This document shows, one piece after another, positions 15,856-26,900 of a stretch of 64,000 bases of DNA (positions within the stretch are counted from its first letter, which is position 1; every line of letters starts with the position of its first letter). This stretch comes from Algoriphagus alkaliphilus. GTDB lineage: Bacteria; Bacteroidota; Bacteroidia; Cytophagales; Cyclobacteriaceae. A model generated the notes under the pieces. That model was given only the letters and a program-made list of their open reading frames with translations, had not been told where the DNA came from and ran no database searches. The stretch spans positions 124,001 through 188,000 of the forward strand of contig NZ_FMXE01000009.1 of assembly GCF_900103735.1 (NCBI RefSeq). Reading direction: 5' to 3'. A program made the translations under genes and the position numbers.

Positions 15856-18267
15856 TTAAAAATTGCCTTTGACTCCAAACGTTAAATTTCTACCGCTTGC
15901 TACAATTCCTGAACTGTAGGGCCTGTATCGTTTATCACCGATGTTTTCGATGCCTGCCATTAGTTTTATTCCTTTCCATAGCTCCAATCCACCATTAAAA
16001 TTGAAAATGGTCCAATTGGGAGAATAAGGATTCCCATTGCCATCCTTTGCATAGATGGCGGGCTTGCCTTTTTCTTCTTCAGGCATGTCTTCGAAAGATC
16101 GCTCAGCACTGTACGCAGAGGTCAATTCCAGTGTCAGTTTTTTTGAGCTATACGTTAAACGCGTGAGTCCAAATGCCGGCGCTGCATGTCTGGAAGGACT
16201 TGTGGACTCATCATGCAATTCTTCCGTTCCACGTTGCCAGTTGTATCGTGAAGTAAGCAAAAGTTTTTTGCTGATGGAGACTTCTATACCAGTCTGAATC
16301 CCATATACTTCTACAAAGGCTGCATTTTGTAGTGCTAAAATCTGACTGAGCTCACCATCATAGTCGATTACTGAACGCCCGTCTAAGGTTGCCGGACGAC
16401 GAACCATGGCCCGGTCAAGCAATGTGTAAAACGTGGTTAAATCTACGCGTACCCGGTTTTGAAAATGTTTATGAAAGTTTACCTCGGCGTTGTAGGCGTA
16501 TTCCGGTTTTAAATCAGGATTGGGAACCATCACAGTGCCGGGTTCAGAATCAAAGATTTTTCCTGAATCATCCACATTGGGAGCTCTGAACCCTGTCGAA
16601 AGCAATGGAGCAATAGACAAGGAGGGCTCCGGTTTGAAAATTACGCCCACATTTCCGGTGATGGAATGATATCGGTTTTTTGAGGATGAAAATGGAAGTG
16701 GAAAGAATTCCAGATTGTTGGTGAAATCAGCGGCTAAACTGTTGTAATTGTACCGGAGGGCAGTTTGGAATTGAAAGGTTCCAGAAATTTTTGCCTGATA
16801 ATTACCATAAGCCGCAATTGAAGCCCAATCCGCATTCGGATATCTCGCGGAGGCTGAAGTGGATTGACTATTGGCAATATCTGTTACCGAGCCCATTGAG
16901 CTGACTTTGTTTAGCACCGATTCAAACCCATAAGTCAAGAAATTGTCCAGGTCTAAATGCTTGAGAAAATCTGCATTCAGAGAAAAGGCATTTACTTTTT
17001 CTAACCTGTTAAACTCTTCAGTTTTTCCAAATCTTCGATCTATCCGACTTTCCTCAAATAACTGGTGCGCTGCTATCACCTTCACCTGATCAAACCATTT
17101 TCTTTCGGTGGTATGAGTCAGTCTGAGTGTATTCATCATCCAGATTTGGGGTCCGTAGTCCCAACGTGCAAAACGGAATGAACCGTTTCTTTTCTCAATT
17201 AGCCGGTCGTATCTGGGAATATCAGTGGACTTGCTGTAATGAAATCCATAGTCCCAAACAGTTTTTTGACTGGCTTGAAACCGGATTTTTTGCATCAAGT
17301 TAACTTGCCGGTAACCGCTCCCAACCTGAATTAATGGGTTTGGATTAAGGGTTAGAATATCCCTACCATCTTCTGAGGTTTGATAGTCAGTTCGGAGGTA
17401 AGATTCGGGTCCATTTTTGTTGCCCATCCTCAGATCACCGAAGTCAAAATGGGTAGCACTGCTGAGAAAAGCCCATTTTCCGGATCCATACGAAAGATCA
17501 GTGTGAAAAGTCTTCTCCGAATATGCCGAAGAAAACCGACCCAAAACATTTCCTGAAATGGTTTTTTGATTCAGTTTTGGAGTAAGTGTTTCAAAGGCCA
17601 TCACACCTCCAATAGCATCAGACCCGTACATCACCGACCCTGGCCCAAATAGGATTTCTGTAGTCTGAATGGCAAAGGGATCGAGGGAGATTACATTTTG
17701 AAGATTTCCGCTTCGAAAAATCGCCGTATTCATTCTCACTCCGTCTACTGCGTATAGCAGGCGGTTGGCCGAGAATCCGCGGATCATCGGGCTACCTCCA
17801 CCCAACTGACTTTTTTGAATAAATACCTCTCCACTGCTTCCGAGCCAATCAGCACTGGTAGACGGAGCGCGTAATAATTGCTCCTTTGAATCAAGTTGCC
17901 GCACTTTGCCCGGGATATCTTGATTAGATTGTTTCCATCGAGACGTAGCGATGATTGCGATGTCTAAGGTGATTTGGCTGGGAGTGAGTTCGATTATAAA
18001 TTGAAAGGAAGAAAGACTTTCCCATGACACCGTCTTTGACTCAAACCCCAATAACTGAATGATGATTGATTCCCGGTTTTTGAATAGCCCAATCTCAGCT
18101 TTTCCTTGTGTATCAGTGATAATACTTCTGGCCGGATCTTTTGAATAAATCAAAACGCCACTCAATGGTTGATTGCTTCCGGATTCGATTACCAAGATTT
18201 GTTGCGCAACTAAAAAATGGACCCCCAATCCAAAGAATAAACCAAATGCCGAAATGTATTTTTTCAT
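15856..18267 (-). CDS. TonB-dependent outer-membrane receptor, haem/iron type
   Basis: The protein (803 aa from ATG 18267) has a signal peptide ending ...FLVAQ, a carboxypeptidase-regulatory-like domain (~25-105), a plug domain and a 22-strand-type barrel ending in the aromatic C-terminus (...LTFGVKGNF). The plug carries GGSPMIRGFSANRLLYAVDG and LFGPGSVMYGSDAIGG, a pattern typical of haemoglobin/haem-type receptors in Bacteroidota. Neighbouring feoAB and the Cys-rich lipoprotein support iron or haem uptake. The frame extends 9 bp upstream to a TTG, which I do not use. A TAACTTTG -7 element lies 17 nt before the ATG. The ligand is inferred. Confidence 0.88.
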   Translation of the reverse strand: MKKYISAFGLFFGLGVHFLVAQQILVIESGSNQPLSGVLIYSKDPARSIITDTQGKAEIGLFKNRESIIIQLLGFESKTVSWESLSSFQFIIELTPSQITLDIAIIATSRWKQSNQDIPGKVRQLDSKEQLLRAPSTSADWLGSSGEVFIQKSQLGGGSPMIRGFSANRLLYAVDGVRMNTAIFRSGNLQNVISLDPFAIQTTEILFGPGSVMYGSDAIGGVMAFETLTPKLNQKTISGNVLGRFSSAYSEKTFHTDLSYGSGKWAFLSSATHFDFGDLRMGNKNGPESYLRTDYQTSEDGRDILTLNPNPLIQVGSGYRQVNLMQKIRFQASQKTVWDYGFHYSKSTDIPRYDRLIEKRNGSFRFARWDYGPQIWMMNTLRLTHTTERKWFDQVKVIAAHQLFEESRIDRRFGKTEEFNRLEKVNAFSLNADFLKHLDLDNFLTYGFESVLNKVSSMGSVTDIANSQSTSASARYPNADWASIAAYGNYQAKISGTFQFQTALRYNYNSLAADFTNNLEFFPLPFSSSKNRYHSITGNVGVIFKPEPSLSIAPLLSTGFRAPNVDDSGKIFDSEPGTVMVPNPDLKPEYAYNAEVNFHKHFQNRVRVDLTTFYTLLDRAMVRRPATLDGRSVIDYDGELSQILALQNAAFVEVYGIQTGIEVSISKKLLLTSRYNWQRGTEELHDESTSPSRHAAPAFGLTRLTYSSKKLTLELTSAYSAERSFEDMPEEEKGKPAIYAKDGNGNPYSPNWTIFNFNGGLELWKGIKLMAGIENIGDKRYRPYSSGIVASGRNLTFGVKGNF

Positions 18268-18579
18268 AAAATCCAATGCTTTGCAAAGTTAAAAGAAAGC
18301 AAAGAAACCTCAGAGGTGGAAATTGACGAATGGTTTTTCACTTTTTTAAGAGGGTTTTGAATTAATTTGATCCTAACCTAAGATATTTGATCTAAGAGTG
18401 AATTAATAGTCACTTAATCAGGAAATTAACTTCAGTTTTTCTTTGAGATATCTGTGGATTTTACTTAGCTTCATCCACTATTTTTCAGTTTTTAATCGGT
18501 TTCGTTGAGAAGTTTTTAGTGTAGACCGGGATCAATTTTTAATTGGAAATAGATTTTTCATCAACCTTTTTTTTCGCTC
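18268..18579. promoter_or_regulatory. Divergent promoter region between TonB receptor and giant gene 1
   Basis: This 312-bp interval has no gene. It holds a minus-strand -7 element TAACTTTG (18291-18284) for the TonB receptor. On the plus strand TAGATTTT (18550-18557) is a one-mismatch -7 candidate 22 nt before the giant gene. I see no palindromic operator or strong hairpin. Confidence 0.4.
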
Positions 18580-21500
18580 ATGGAAAAAGACCAATTAAAC
18601 TCACTATTGACTGAAGTATTCGGACACCTTCAGCTCACTGATCCCCAAGATGTCAAACTTTGGAATGAAGGGCTTCCACTTATGGCAAGGAGTCTTTTAT
18701 TTACCGAAAATCCTCAAGTCAGACCCGATTCATTCAGTTTTGAAAGATCTCAGCTTTTTGCAAAGGAGCGAATCAAGCCTCAGCAGATGGAAAAGATCCG
18801 TAAGGTGATCGAAAAAGCCGAAGTCAAGGAAAAGGAACCTGAGCTAAGACCTTATGTGCGTGAGGTTCCAGTCCGCTCCACTCAAATCGGCAGAAGTATT
18901 CCCGCATGGGCTGCCGGTGCAAAAGTGGAAAAAACAATTGGTCCTCTGATTAGAGATGATGGGAGAGTAGTGGCTATAGATTTTTATAGAGTAGTGAAGC
19001 TTTTGGGGATTTATCAACAAAATAGCCCCCTGCCGGTGATCCTGTTTCAAGCTGAATTTCAGGACAGAAAGTTGAAGTTAGCCACTGCTCCTCCGGTAGA
19101 AGTTACCAAAGATTACAAATTTGTGGCGGGCAGCGTTTGGATTCGGTGTAATATGCTCGCTCAAAATGCCCCAAACAATCGATATGCAGGTCTGAAGGTG
19201 AGATCAGGAATGATCCAACTAAGTCAGAATCCGGTTCTGCAAAATGGAAAACTCGTATTGGGAGCCCAGACTGGGGTTCAGGTTTCTTTGGCTTTGGATA
19301 AGACTGCAAGCGAATCTTACTCCAAAAAGAAATATGGAAAGGATGCCGTAGCTGTGAAAATCAAAACTCCAGAAAACCTTTCATTTTCATTTACAGGTGT
19401 TTCCAAAGCCCAAATCTCTTCCTTGGGAAGTGGGAAAGCCGAACTGTATGGACAGGATTTTTCTTTTCAGCAAAAAAACGCTGCCCCTACTTATCACTCA
19501 CAGCTTAGTCGCTTATTGATTCCCATGGCTTCCAACCAGTCGGAGATTAAGCCTATAAGCCTAAAAAGCTCCCTGATCGAAATTCATGAAAACGCCCCTA
19601 TAAAATCAGCTGCTTGGGCGATTCCTGCCGCAGAACTTGATGTGAATAATCCCTTGGAGGTAGGGGGCTCCGGGGGCTTTTTATTGGAAGGGAAACCCGG
19701 ACTCAAGTTTACTTGGCAAGAATTGGAGGCGAAAAACATAAAACTTCAACAGCCCCTCATTTTAATAGATCCGGGAAGAATTGGTCTGTCAGATCTAGTG
19801 GCTGAGGGAGAGGGTGCATTTCAAGAATTTGAGCATTGGAAAGATGAACAAAATGAGCATGGAACTAGCCTAAGCATATTTTTGGGAAAGAAAACCTCCC
19901 TGATTTACAATTCATTGGCGGAGGGAGTAGAGATGATCGCAGCTACAGTCAATGCTTCGCACAATGTGGATCGTCCTGTTACAGTGAATGGACTTCCTGT
20001 TGAGGTAAAGACAAAGGATAGCTTGTTGGTTTTGGCGGGTTCTGAGCATAGAAACCTACTTTACCTCATTGATGATAATATATTGTGGGACAATAAATTA
20101 CCATTCGATAAAGTTCCAAAATTCAAAAGCCTTGCTTTAGCCTTGGAAAATGCACTATTCACAGTCACGCCGGTAAACGGCGCGATGATTTTTGGAGAAT
20201 GTACTGAAGATTGGAAGCGAATTGTAAAAAGTCATACGTTTCTAGTCTTTGGACTTTTGGGGTATTTGCCGACCCTTCCAGATCCTTATTTAGCTAAGCT
20301 TTCCTATCTGAAAAGGCTGACCGAAAGGGGTGGAAGAAAGGGAATTGAAGGAATAGTAAGCTGGTTGATTTGTCAGATTTCGCAAAGCCCTGTATCAAAA
20401 AAGCCGGATGATGTAAAAGTCCGTTTTCATTTTGGCCTAGAATCAAATCAGCAGCAAAGTGCCGGAAATTCGGATGGCTTGGTGGCTAGATCCTTTCATG
20501 CGGAATCGATCTCATCAGGAAAAGTTATCAGATCTGAGATTCCGAATGTTTCCGAGAAAATAGCCTCTAAAGCCAAAGTGCAAGACCCTTTGCCGCCGTA
20601 TGAACAACGACTTGCTCCTCATATTCAAAAATACCAAAACGAGCTTTTTGCACTACTTGATGTCAGTTCGAATGCCAATCAAATGGGGGTTAGTTTGGGA
20701 TCCCCCTTGAATAGACGGGTTACAACCGGAATTGCGGTTGCTAGAAGTGAAAACACTGCACACATTGAATCCTATGCTAATCAGATGTTTGGCGTAGAAG
20801 GCATGGAAGTGGTGGTCCAAGGGTCGGCTGCCAGACTTTTCATGCTTCCACAAGTGGCATGGGAGCCTGTTTTCAATCTAAGCCCTCCAGGTAATAATGT
20901 GAAGGGAGATCCACTTGAAGGAGTGAATTATTATCCAAATGATGGTGGCCCGACTCGAATTGCGAATTACCACTCAGGACATGTGCCTTTAGCTCCAAAA
21001 CCTCTGATAAAGTACACGTTGGAGCGATATAAAAACAATAAGGATGCAGCAGTAGATGCCCTCTTTACACTTCCATTTGGGTTGAGGGCTTTGGCAGAGC
21101 TTTCTCATAATGAGCCCAGGGAATCGGAAGAGCCTGAATTAAAGTTGGTAAATCCAAGTTTTCCTAATGAAATGGTTGGGGGAATTCAGATTCGAGCCAT
21201 TGCAAAAGATTATGGAAAAGAGGCATTAGACGGGGCCGGACCGGATAGTCCAATGTTTAAAGGATTTACCGTCCAGTTGGCAAACATTCTTGGGATGAAT
21301 GGTGTACCGAATAACACGAGTACTTTAGGCAGAAGTGTTACCAAAATCTTCAACAATGAATTTTTTACTGAAGAATCCAATCCGGGAGAACTGAAGAAGC
21401 GAGGGGTTCCCCTGTCTCAAATTGACTTTTCTGGATATGGGGCGAGTACATTCAGCAATTGGCTGAGTCCGAGAGCAGCGATAGCAGAGACAAGTCAGGC

Positions 21501-23898
21501 TAGGTTTGATGTCATGCTGGGGCGGACAGGTCATGAAGTTATTCAGGTAAAGAGTATCCTGTATCCATGGGGAATACGCGTGGTAAGAACGATAACACTC
21601 TTTCGGACAGGATCAGGATATGTCTACCGAACAGACAGTGGCTGGCAGGCGGAGTCTGATGGTTTGTTTGATTTCAGATACAAATATTTAAATAAAAGCA
21701 CTTCTAAAACGGTAACTGAAACTCCATTTAAACTTCATACAGGCCCAATTCGGGGACTTTACAATGTGACCAATATTCAGGAAGATGGAAATATTGCTGA
21801 GTATAATGTGCCTGCGGCGATTAAAATCCCGATCAATCAGCCCTATGTAGACGAATTCGGAGAATTAGTGAATAACACGACTGGTAAAGAAATAACCAAA
21901 GATGTAATTCTGTCTCCTGTGTGGTTTGATGCAGACATCAAGATGGACAATCTGATCCAAGGGCATAAAAACGGCATGACGCCTTCAAAAAAAATCCTCG
22001 GGTATGTACAATTGGCACCGCAGGGTGTAACGATTCCGGAAAAGAATTTTGTAGAACTTTTGAATCTTCAGGGAGGACTTATCGGGGGAGATGTGGATTG
22101 TATCATGGACCTAAATAAATCAGGTCAATTGATGCGAATTACCCGTTTCGATATTTCACCCTCAGTTGCCAAAAATAGTTTTGATCCGGTTTTTGTGGCA
22201 TCAGCCCGGGGAAATGTGCTTTTACCGAAGGATGGAAGTTGGTCAGTTGTACAGCATGAGACAGGTACAGGGGAGGTCACGCCGCTACCCACTTACACTC
22301 CTGTGCCAGTAATCCGGGAGGGAGATTGGAAAGTAGGCAATGAATTGGAGAGTGCAGTCCTTAATGGGAAATTGCTTCGAATCGCTCATCCCAAAGAAAT
22401 TCTCAGGAACCCGGTAGAGGAGACTATAAATTTTGGTTTTCTTCAATCTACATCAACCCAGAAGACCCTTTTCCTAACCCCAAGCTTTAGGTTCGGAACG
22501 AAAATTCTCTTGAGCAAGACTCCACCTGCTTTTGCGGATGCCTATCGTCTGATGAACAGTAGCAGTATTTTTCCAAACATCGGTGATGGCTATTCCAACT
22601 TGGGAAAAGCTGTGTCTTTAATCAATGGCGTAGATGCAAACGGGAATCCGCTCGCTGCATTTAAAACCAATCCAATTTTGGATGGTGACAGACAAGTCTA
22701 TGAGCTGCTTAACTTGGTGGTAAAGCAGCAAGGCAGTGAAGTGGTTGACCGTGGTTTTAAGCTCCTAACCGGTGAGGCAAACAACCTGCTGAATAAAGCG
22801 ATCGCATTTGATATTCCGAATTTCGACCCCCTTTATTTGGTCGACATGGATGCTTTGAAAATCTACATTGAGTACAAAGCCAAAGAGACCAAGCCAAATA
22901 ATAATACCTACATCGATTCCAAATTGAATTTTGATGTGGATTCCTTTGCCAATGATCTCAAGGATACCTGGAAAAGTAGGGTGAATAACGTGGGCATGGT
23001 AGTCGATTTGGGTTCTTTTAAGCGTCTGATGACTATAAAAGGAAATTTTGATGCACAAAAAGGGAAAGAATCAGGTTACGAAGGTGGTCCCAACACACCA
23101 AATAAACTCCAAGGGATTCCAACTCCCGAAATTGAATTTAGCGAGGTCTTACAGCCAGTAATTGATTTGCTTCAGATACTTGCTTCTATGTCCACGGGAA
23201 ATTATGCCGAGGTATTGAAGAAAGGCCTGCAAATCGCCATGAGCAATGCAGGTGAAATCTGGGAATATAAGTTTGAGGCAACCAAAGAAATTCCTCTAGT
23301 CCGGTTTCCACCGGAGGACAACTTGTATAATTCTCCACAATGCCCGCTACGTTTAGAAGCAGGACTTTCGCTAGGGGTGTATTTCAATGCTGCGCTGAAA
23401 GTAACAACTGATCCTACCCAGCTTTTGCCTACAGCAGGAGCATTTATCCAGTTCAAAGGTGGGCTGGAAGTAATGTGTGTGACTGTAGGAGGAGCAACAA
23501 TCTATGCCATTGGAGCGGTAGAACTCAAACTTGCCTGTGATACCAAAATAGGCCCGAGTGTGATGATGAAGTTCGGATTTGGAGCTTCCATATCGGTTGG
23601 TTTGCCTGTAATAGGTAATGTAAGTGTGACTTATATGGTGGGCTGTGAGATCTATGCATCTGCCAATGAAATCGCTGTGACTGCATTTATGCTATTCAAG
23701 GGACATGCAAGCTTGGCTGGAGGATTGGTGAGCGTGACCATCTACATTGAGGCCAGCGGGACAGTCAAAAGAGTCAGTGGTCCAAATGCCAAAACCGATT
23801 GCACTGCCTCGGTCACATTCGGTCTGGATATAAGCATTTGCTTTGTGATCAATATCAGTTTCGAAGAAACCTGGCAAGAAAGCCGCCAAATAGCCTGA
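18580..23898 (+). CDS. Giant uncharacterised protein 1 (1772 aa)
   Basis: I do not recognise a family. The 1772-aa product has no signal peptide or obvious membrane helix at the N-terminus, which is soluble and charged (MEKDQLNSLLTEVFGHLQL). Residues ~150-700 look like mixed strand-rich modules; ~600-680 contains a linker-like stretch rich in Ser and Lys. About 740-1250 includes GMEVVVQGSAARLF and SILYPWGIRVVRTITLFRTG. The last ~190 residues (from ~1585) are Gly-rich with alternating hydrophobic residues, e.g. GFGASISVGLPVIGNVSVTY, and contain several cysteines, suggesting a beta-sheet-rich or barrel-like terminal module. The gene is 24 bp upstream of a second giant gene and both end at one terminator, so they are a two-gene operon. 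Large structural, toxin-like or envelope roles are all possible; none can be shown. Confidence 0.8.
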   Translation: MEKDQLNSLLTEVFGHLQLTDPQDVKLWNEGLPLMARSLLFTENPQVRPDSFSFERSQLFAKERIKPQQMEKIRKVIEKAEVKEKEPELRPYVREVPVRSTQIGRSIPAWAAGAKVEKTIGPLIRDDGRVVAIDFYRVVKLLGIYQQNSPLPVILFQAEFQDRKLKLATAPPVEVTKDYKFVAGSVWIRCNMLAQNAPNNRYAGLKVRSGMIQLSQNPVLQNGKLVLGAQTGVQVSLALDKTASESYSKKKYGKDAVAVKIKTPENLSFSFTGVSKAQISSLGSGKAELYGQDFSFQQKNAAPTYHSQLSRLLIPMASNQSEIKPISLKSSLIEIHENAPIKSAAWAIPAAELDVNNPLEVGGSGGFLLEGKPGLKFTWQELEAKNIKLQQPLILIDPGRIGLSDLVAEGEGAFQEFEHWKDEQNEHGTSLSIFLGKKTSLIYNSLAEGVEMIAATVNASHNVDRPVTVNGLPVEVKTKDSLLVLAGSEHRNLLYLIDDNILWDNKLPFDKVPKFKSLALALENALFTVTPVNGAMIFGECTEDWKRIVKSHTFLVFGLLGYLPTLPDPYLAKLSYLKRLTERGGRKGIEGIVSWLICQISQSPVSKKPDDVKVRFHFGLESNQQQSAGNSDGLVARSFHAESISSGKVIRSEIPNVSEKIASKAKVQDPLPPYEQRLAPHIQKYQNELFALLDVSSNANQMGVSLGSPLNRRVTTGIAVARSENTAHIESYANQMFGVEGMEVVVQGSAARLFMLPQVAWEPVFNLSPPGNNVKGDPLEGVNYYPNDGGPTRIANYHSGHVPLAPKPLIKYTLERYKNNKDAAVDALFTLPFGLRALAELSHNEPRESEEPELKLVNPSFPNEMVGGIQIRAIAKDYGKEALDGAGPDSPMFKGFTVQLANILGMNGVPNNTSTLGRSVTKIFNNEFFTEESNPGELKKRGVPLSQIDFSGYGASTFSNWLSPRAAIAETSQARFDVMLGRTGHEVIQVKSILYPWGIRVVRTITLFRTGSGYVYRTDSGWQAESDGLFDFRYKYLNKSTSKTVTETPFKLHTGPIRGLYNVTNIQEDGNIAEYNVPAAIKIPINQPYVDEFGELVNNTTGKEITKDVILSPVWFDADIKMDNLIQGHKNGMTPSKKILGYVQLAPQGVTIPEKNFVELLNLQGGLIGGDVDCIMDLNKSGQLMRITRFDISPSVAKNSFDPVFVASARGNVLLPKDGSWSVVQHETGTGEVTPLPTYTPVPVIREGDWKVGNELESAVLNGKLLRIAHPKEILRNPVEETINFGFLQSTSTQKTLFLTPSFRFGTKILLSKTPPAFADAYRLMNSSSIFPNIGDGYSNLGKAVSLINGVDANGNPLAAFKTNPILDGDRQVYELLNLVVKQQGSEVVDRGFKLLTGEANNLLNKAIAFDIPNFDPLYLVDMDALKIYIEYKAKETKPNNNTYIDSKLNFDVDSFANDLKDTWKSRVNNVGMVVDLGSFKRLMTIKGNFDAQKGKESGYEGGPNTPNKLQGIPTPEIEFSEVLQPVIDLLQILASMSTGNYAEVLKKGLQIAMSNAGEIWEYKFEATKEIPLVRFPPEDNLYNSPQCPLRLEAGLSLGVYFNAALKVTTDPTQLLPTAGAFIQFKGGLEVMCVTVGGATIYAIGAVELKLACDTKIGPSVMMKFGFGASISVGLPVIGNVSVTYMVGCEIYASANEIAVTAFMLFKGHASLAGGLVSVTIYIEASGTVKRVSGPNAKTDCTASVTFGLDISICFVINISFEETWQESRQIA

Positions 23899-23922
23899 TT
23901 TTTTCCCCTAAATCTTTTCAAC

Positions 23923-26900
23923 ATGGAACCAAAAAGAATTCTTACCCTGATGACTTTTCCCCAGCGATTTGATGGGGAAGAATTGACTGTCAACATTGTC
24001 GTAGTGCCTAGAAATAATGACCCCTTCATGCCCTGGCCTACCGGACTTTCCAATCCCTTTCCTTCTGAAGTGACTGGGTTTGCAAATCTTAATCCTGAAT
24101 TTCAACTGGCAATAGTAAGAGGTACAGATGATTTTCCTTTGAGCAATGCAACTGCAGAAAGCCGAAAACCAATTCTAAGAAAAGTGGACATCATACCTGC
24201 AAGTAATAAGGCAGACTTCATCTCACGCGTTGCAAAATCTTTTAAGGTTGAAATTTCCGACACTACAGACAAGCTTCCTGATCCTGTACACCTTGCTGAA
24301 TCTGGAAAGCAGGGAATAAAAAAATACCTGCCCTTATCTTACAGAAGCCGCTTTAACTTTACAGTGCCTCGGCATCCAAACGCTGTAACTGATGATTCCT
24401 ACGAATGTGCCGTCAGGGATAAAGTGGAACTAATTGAGAATTATAAACCCAAATCCAACATAAGTTGGGGGAAGGTATTTGCTACGATCCTTAGGCAGCC
24501 CCTACTGGCGAAAGCCTGCGGAATGATCTACGAAGTAAAACTGAAAGTCGAACCGGGATGGTTTGAAAACGGTGGATATCTCTATGCTGAAATTTTTGGG
24601 GACAAGTATGATTTGGCCCAGGGAGAATTGCTGAAAATAGCAGACGGTCCATTGGTTAAGCGATATGCTGCGAAGATCCCTGATCTCAAAATTGGTGACA
24701 AAAGACCAGTTTTTGCTCCAGTTTTGTTTCCGGTTTTGTTTCAAAAACCAAGCGATGCTACCGAACCTGTTCCTCCCGGACCTTGGGATGAATTATTTCT
24801 CGAAGCGCATCTTTATAATGATGGCTTCGCTAAAATTGTCCATGCCAATCAGGCTGAAAGCGGGAATTTGCTCAAGGAAAAACCAGATGGTCTTCCTCCT
24901 CAGTCGGATTCAGGAATTCGCCTAGGTTGGGATGATGAGCAGATTTTGGTGTGGTACCTCAGGCAGATTTTGGAAAATCCGGGAGATGCACCAGGATCCA
25001 ACAAACGGCTTGACGCAGCTTTGGGAGTGATGGGATACCATATCGATGTCAAAAAGGTAGAGGAAGGAACTGAATGGGAAAGCCTAAACGTCATTCGTGT
25101 AAATAAATCTCAAGAGGAGTTAATCGAATCCTTTTCAGAGCAAAAAGTAGAACTTCCTTATCAAGTTTACCCTACCAAAATCGCCGGGCCGAAAAGCGCG
25201 GGATACTGGCTTCCAATGTACTATGCCTATTGGATCGGTAAAAGCTTGGCTACTGAAGATAGGGATGCTATGGAGATTTACAGAACTGATCAGGACCATG
25301 GTAAAGAACAGGGTGGATTACAAGCCGGTAAAGTTGCCCCAAATCGCGCCTTAGCGCCCGGGGAAATTAAAACCTTACTGAGGTATGGGAACTCCTATCG
25401 ATTCAGGATCCGAATGGCTGATATTTCCGGTGGAGGTCCTTTGCTGGATGACATACCACTGAATTCTGCCCCAAGTCCCGAGACCTCAGTTGCCTTCAAA
25501 CGATTTGTCAATCCGGGTATGCTGAGAATCGATAAACCCGAGAATTACAGAACCCATCGGGTAAATTTTTTCAATTCAATTGATACAGCGGACTCTGAAT
25601 TCAATGGCAATATTGTTTTGACTATCGAACGGCCACTTTTAGAATATCCTGCGGTAGTATTTACGGACAAGTATCAGAAGAGAGGTATGGATCCAGTTGC
25701 GATGTTGAAGGCATTACCGGTTGGTGAGGGGTTAAAACCCGCCCTTCCCGATCCTGATGTTACCAAAGTTAAAATTCTGGTGGAGGTGAAATCTTTAAGA
25801 ATGGATACCCAGCTCAGTCTGTCCGGCCAGGATAGTTACATCCCTTTGTATTCGAGGGAATGGGATTTTCCATCAGATTTTGAAGGAAAAATTGATCTCC
25901 CCATAAATTTTATCGACGTACCAGTTCTCAATTTAGGGGAAGCTGCGGACCCTTTTTTATCTCAAAAGCTTTTGTTTGATCAACTTTCAGCGTCTGCACT
26001 TGTCCTCCCGACAGGGCGCCAAGTTAGGGTGTCGTTACGGGCAGTGGCAACTTCAGAAGAGGAGGATTTTGTCTATTTTGGCCATGTCGATTCTGACGAG
26101 GATAAAGACAGTCGATTTGGTAAAACCCAACAATTGATGTTCTACAAGGAGACTCAAAGCGAAGCAGACCTTTTAGTCCCTTACAAAAATGTCCCAGAAC
26201 TTCAGGCACTTTACCTCAAGCCAGATCCTATCCCTACGCTCAAACAACTAACCATTGGAGCCCGACTTCGACGTAAATCTGAAAATGATCAGCCTGATGT
26301 AGTCAAGCGAATGGCGGATGCGCTTGGATTGGAATCCAAAGGATTGACCTTAATGGCTAAAAAAGGTGAGCGAGTTGCTTTTGGATGCAGTTCAAGAATT
26401 CGACACTCACTAGCTCCGGATGGCAGTAGTATTACTTTCGCCACGAAATCCGATCTCTATTATCATTGGATGACCTGCCTAAGTTACCAACTCAACCGGG
26501 ATTGGACTTGGGATGGACATGAAGATGTGGCATTTGTGATTCAGCGAAAGCATCGTTTCAGAAGAGAACCTCAAAATGAAATCCGAGTAAATAACTACCT
26601 CGATGACATTGAAATCAAGCATACGGTTTCTTTCGAGGCTTTGCAGCCCGACAATTTTGATTCCATAAACAGAGGGTATACACGGGTTATTTACATCGAT
26701 GCGCTTGAACCAAAAAATGAAAGAAATAAACCAGTTACTAATGAGCCGAGGTATCCGGATGAGCTTTGGGCGGAATATGCCATAGTGCCAAAAATGAAAA
26801 AAGGCCATGCCGCTGCTCCCGTTGTGAAAACTGATTTGCTAAAGTTACCAACTGTGTTGATTCCTTCTCAAACTCCGAAAATTGTCAGTGTCGGATTAGC

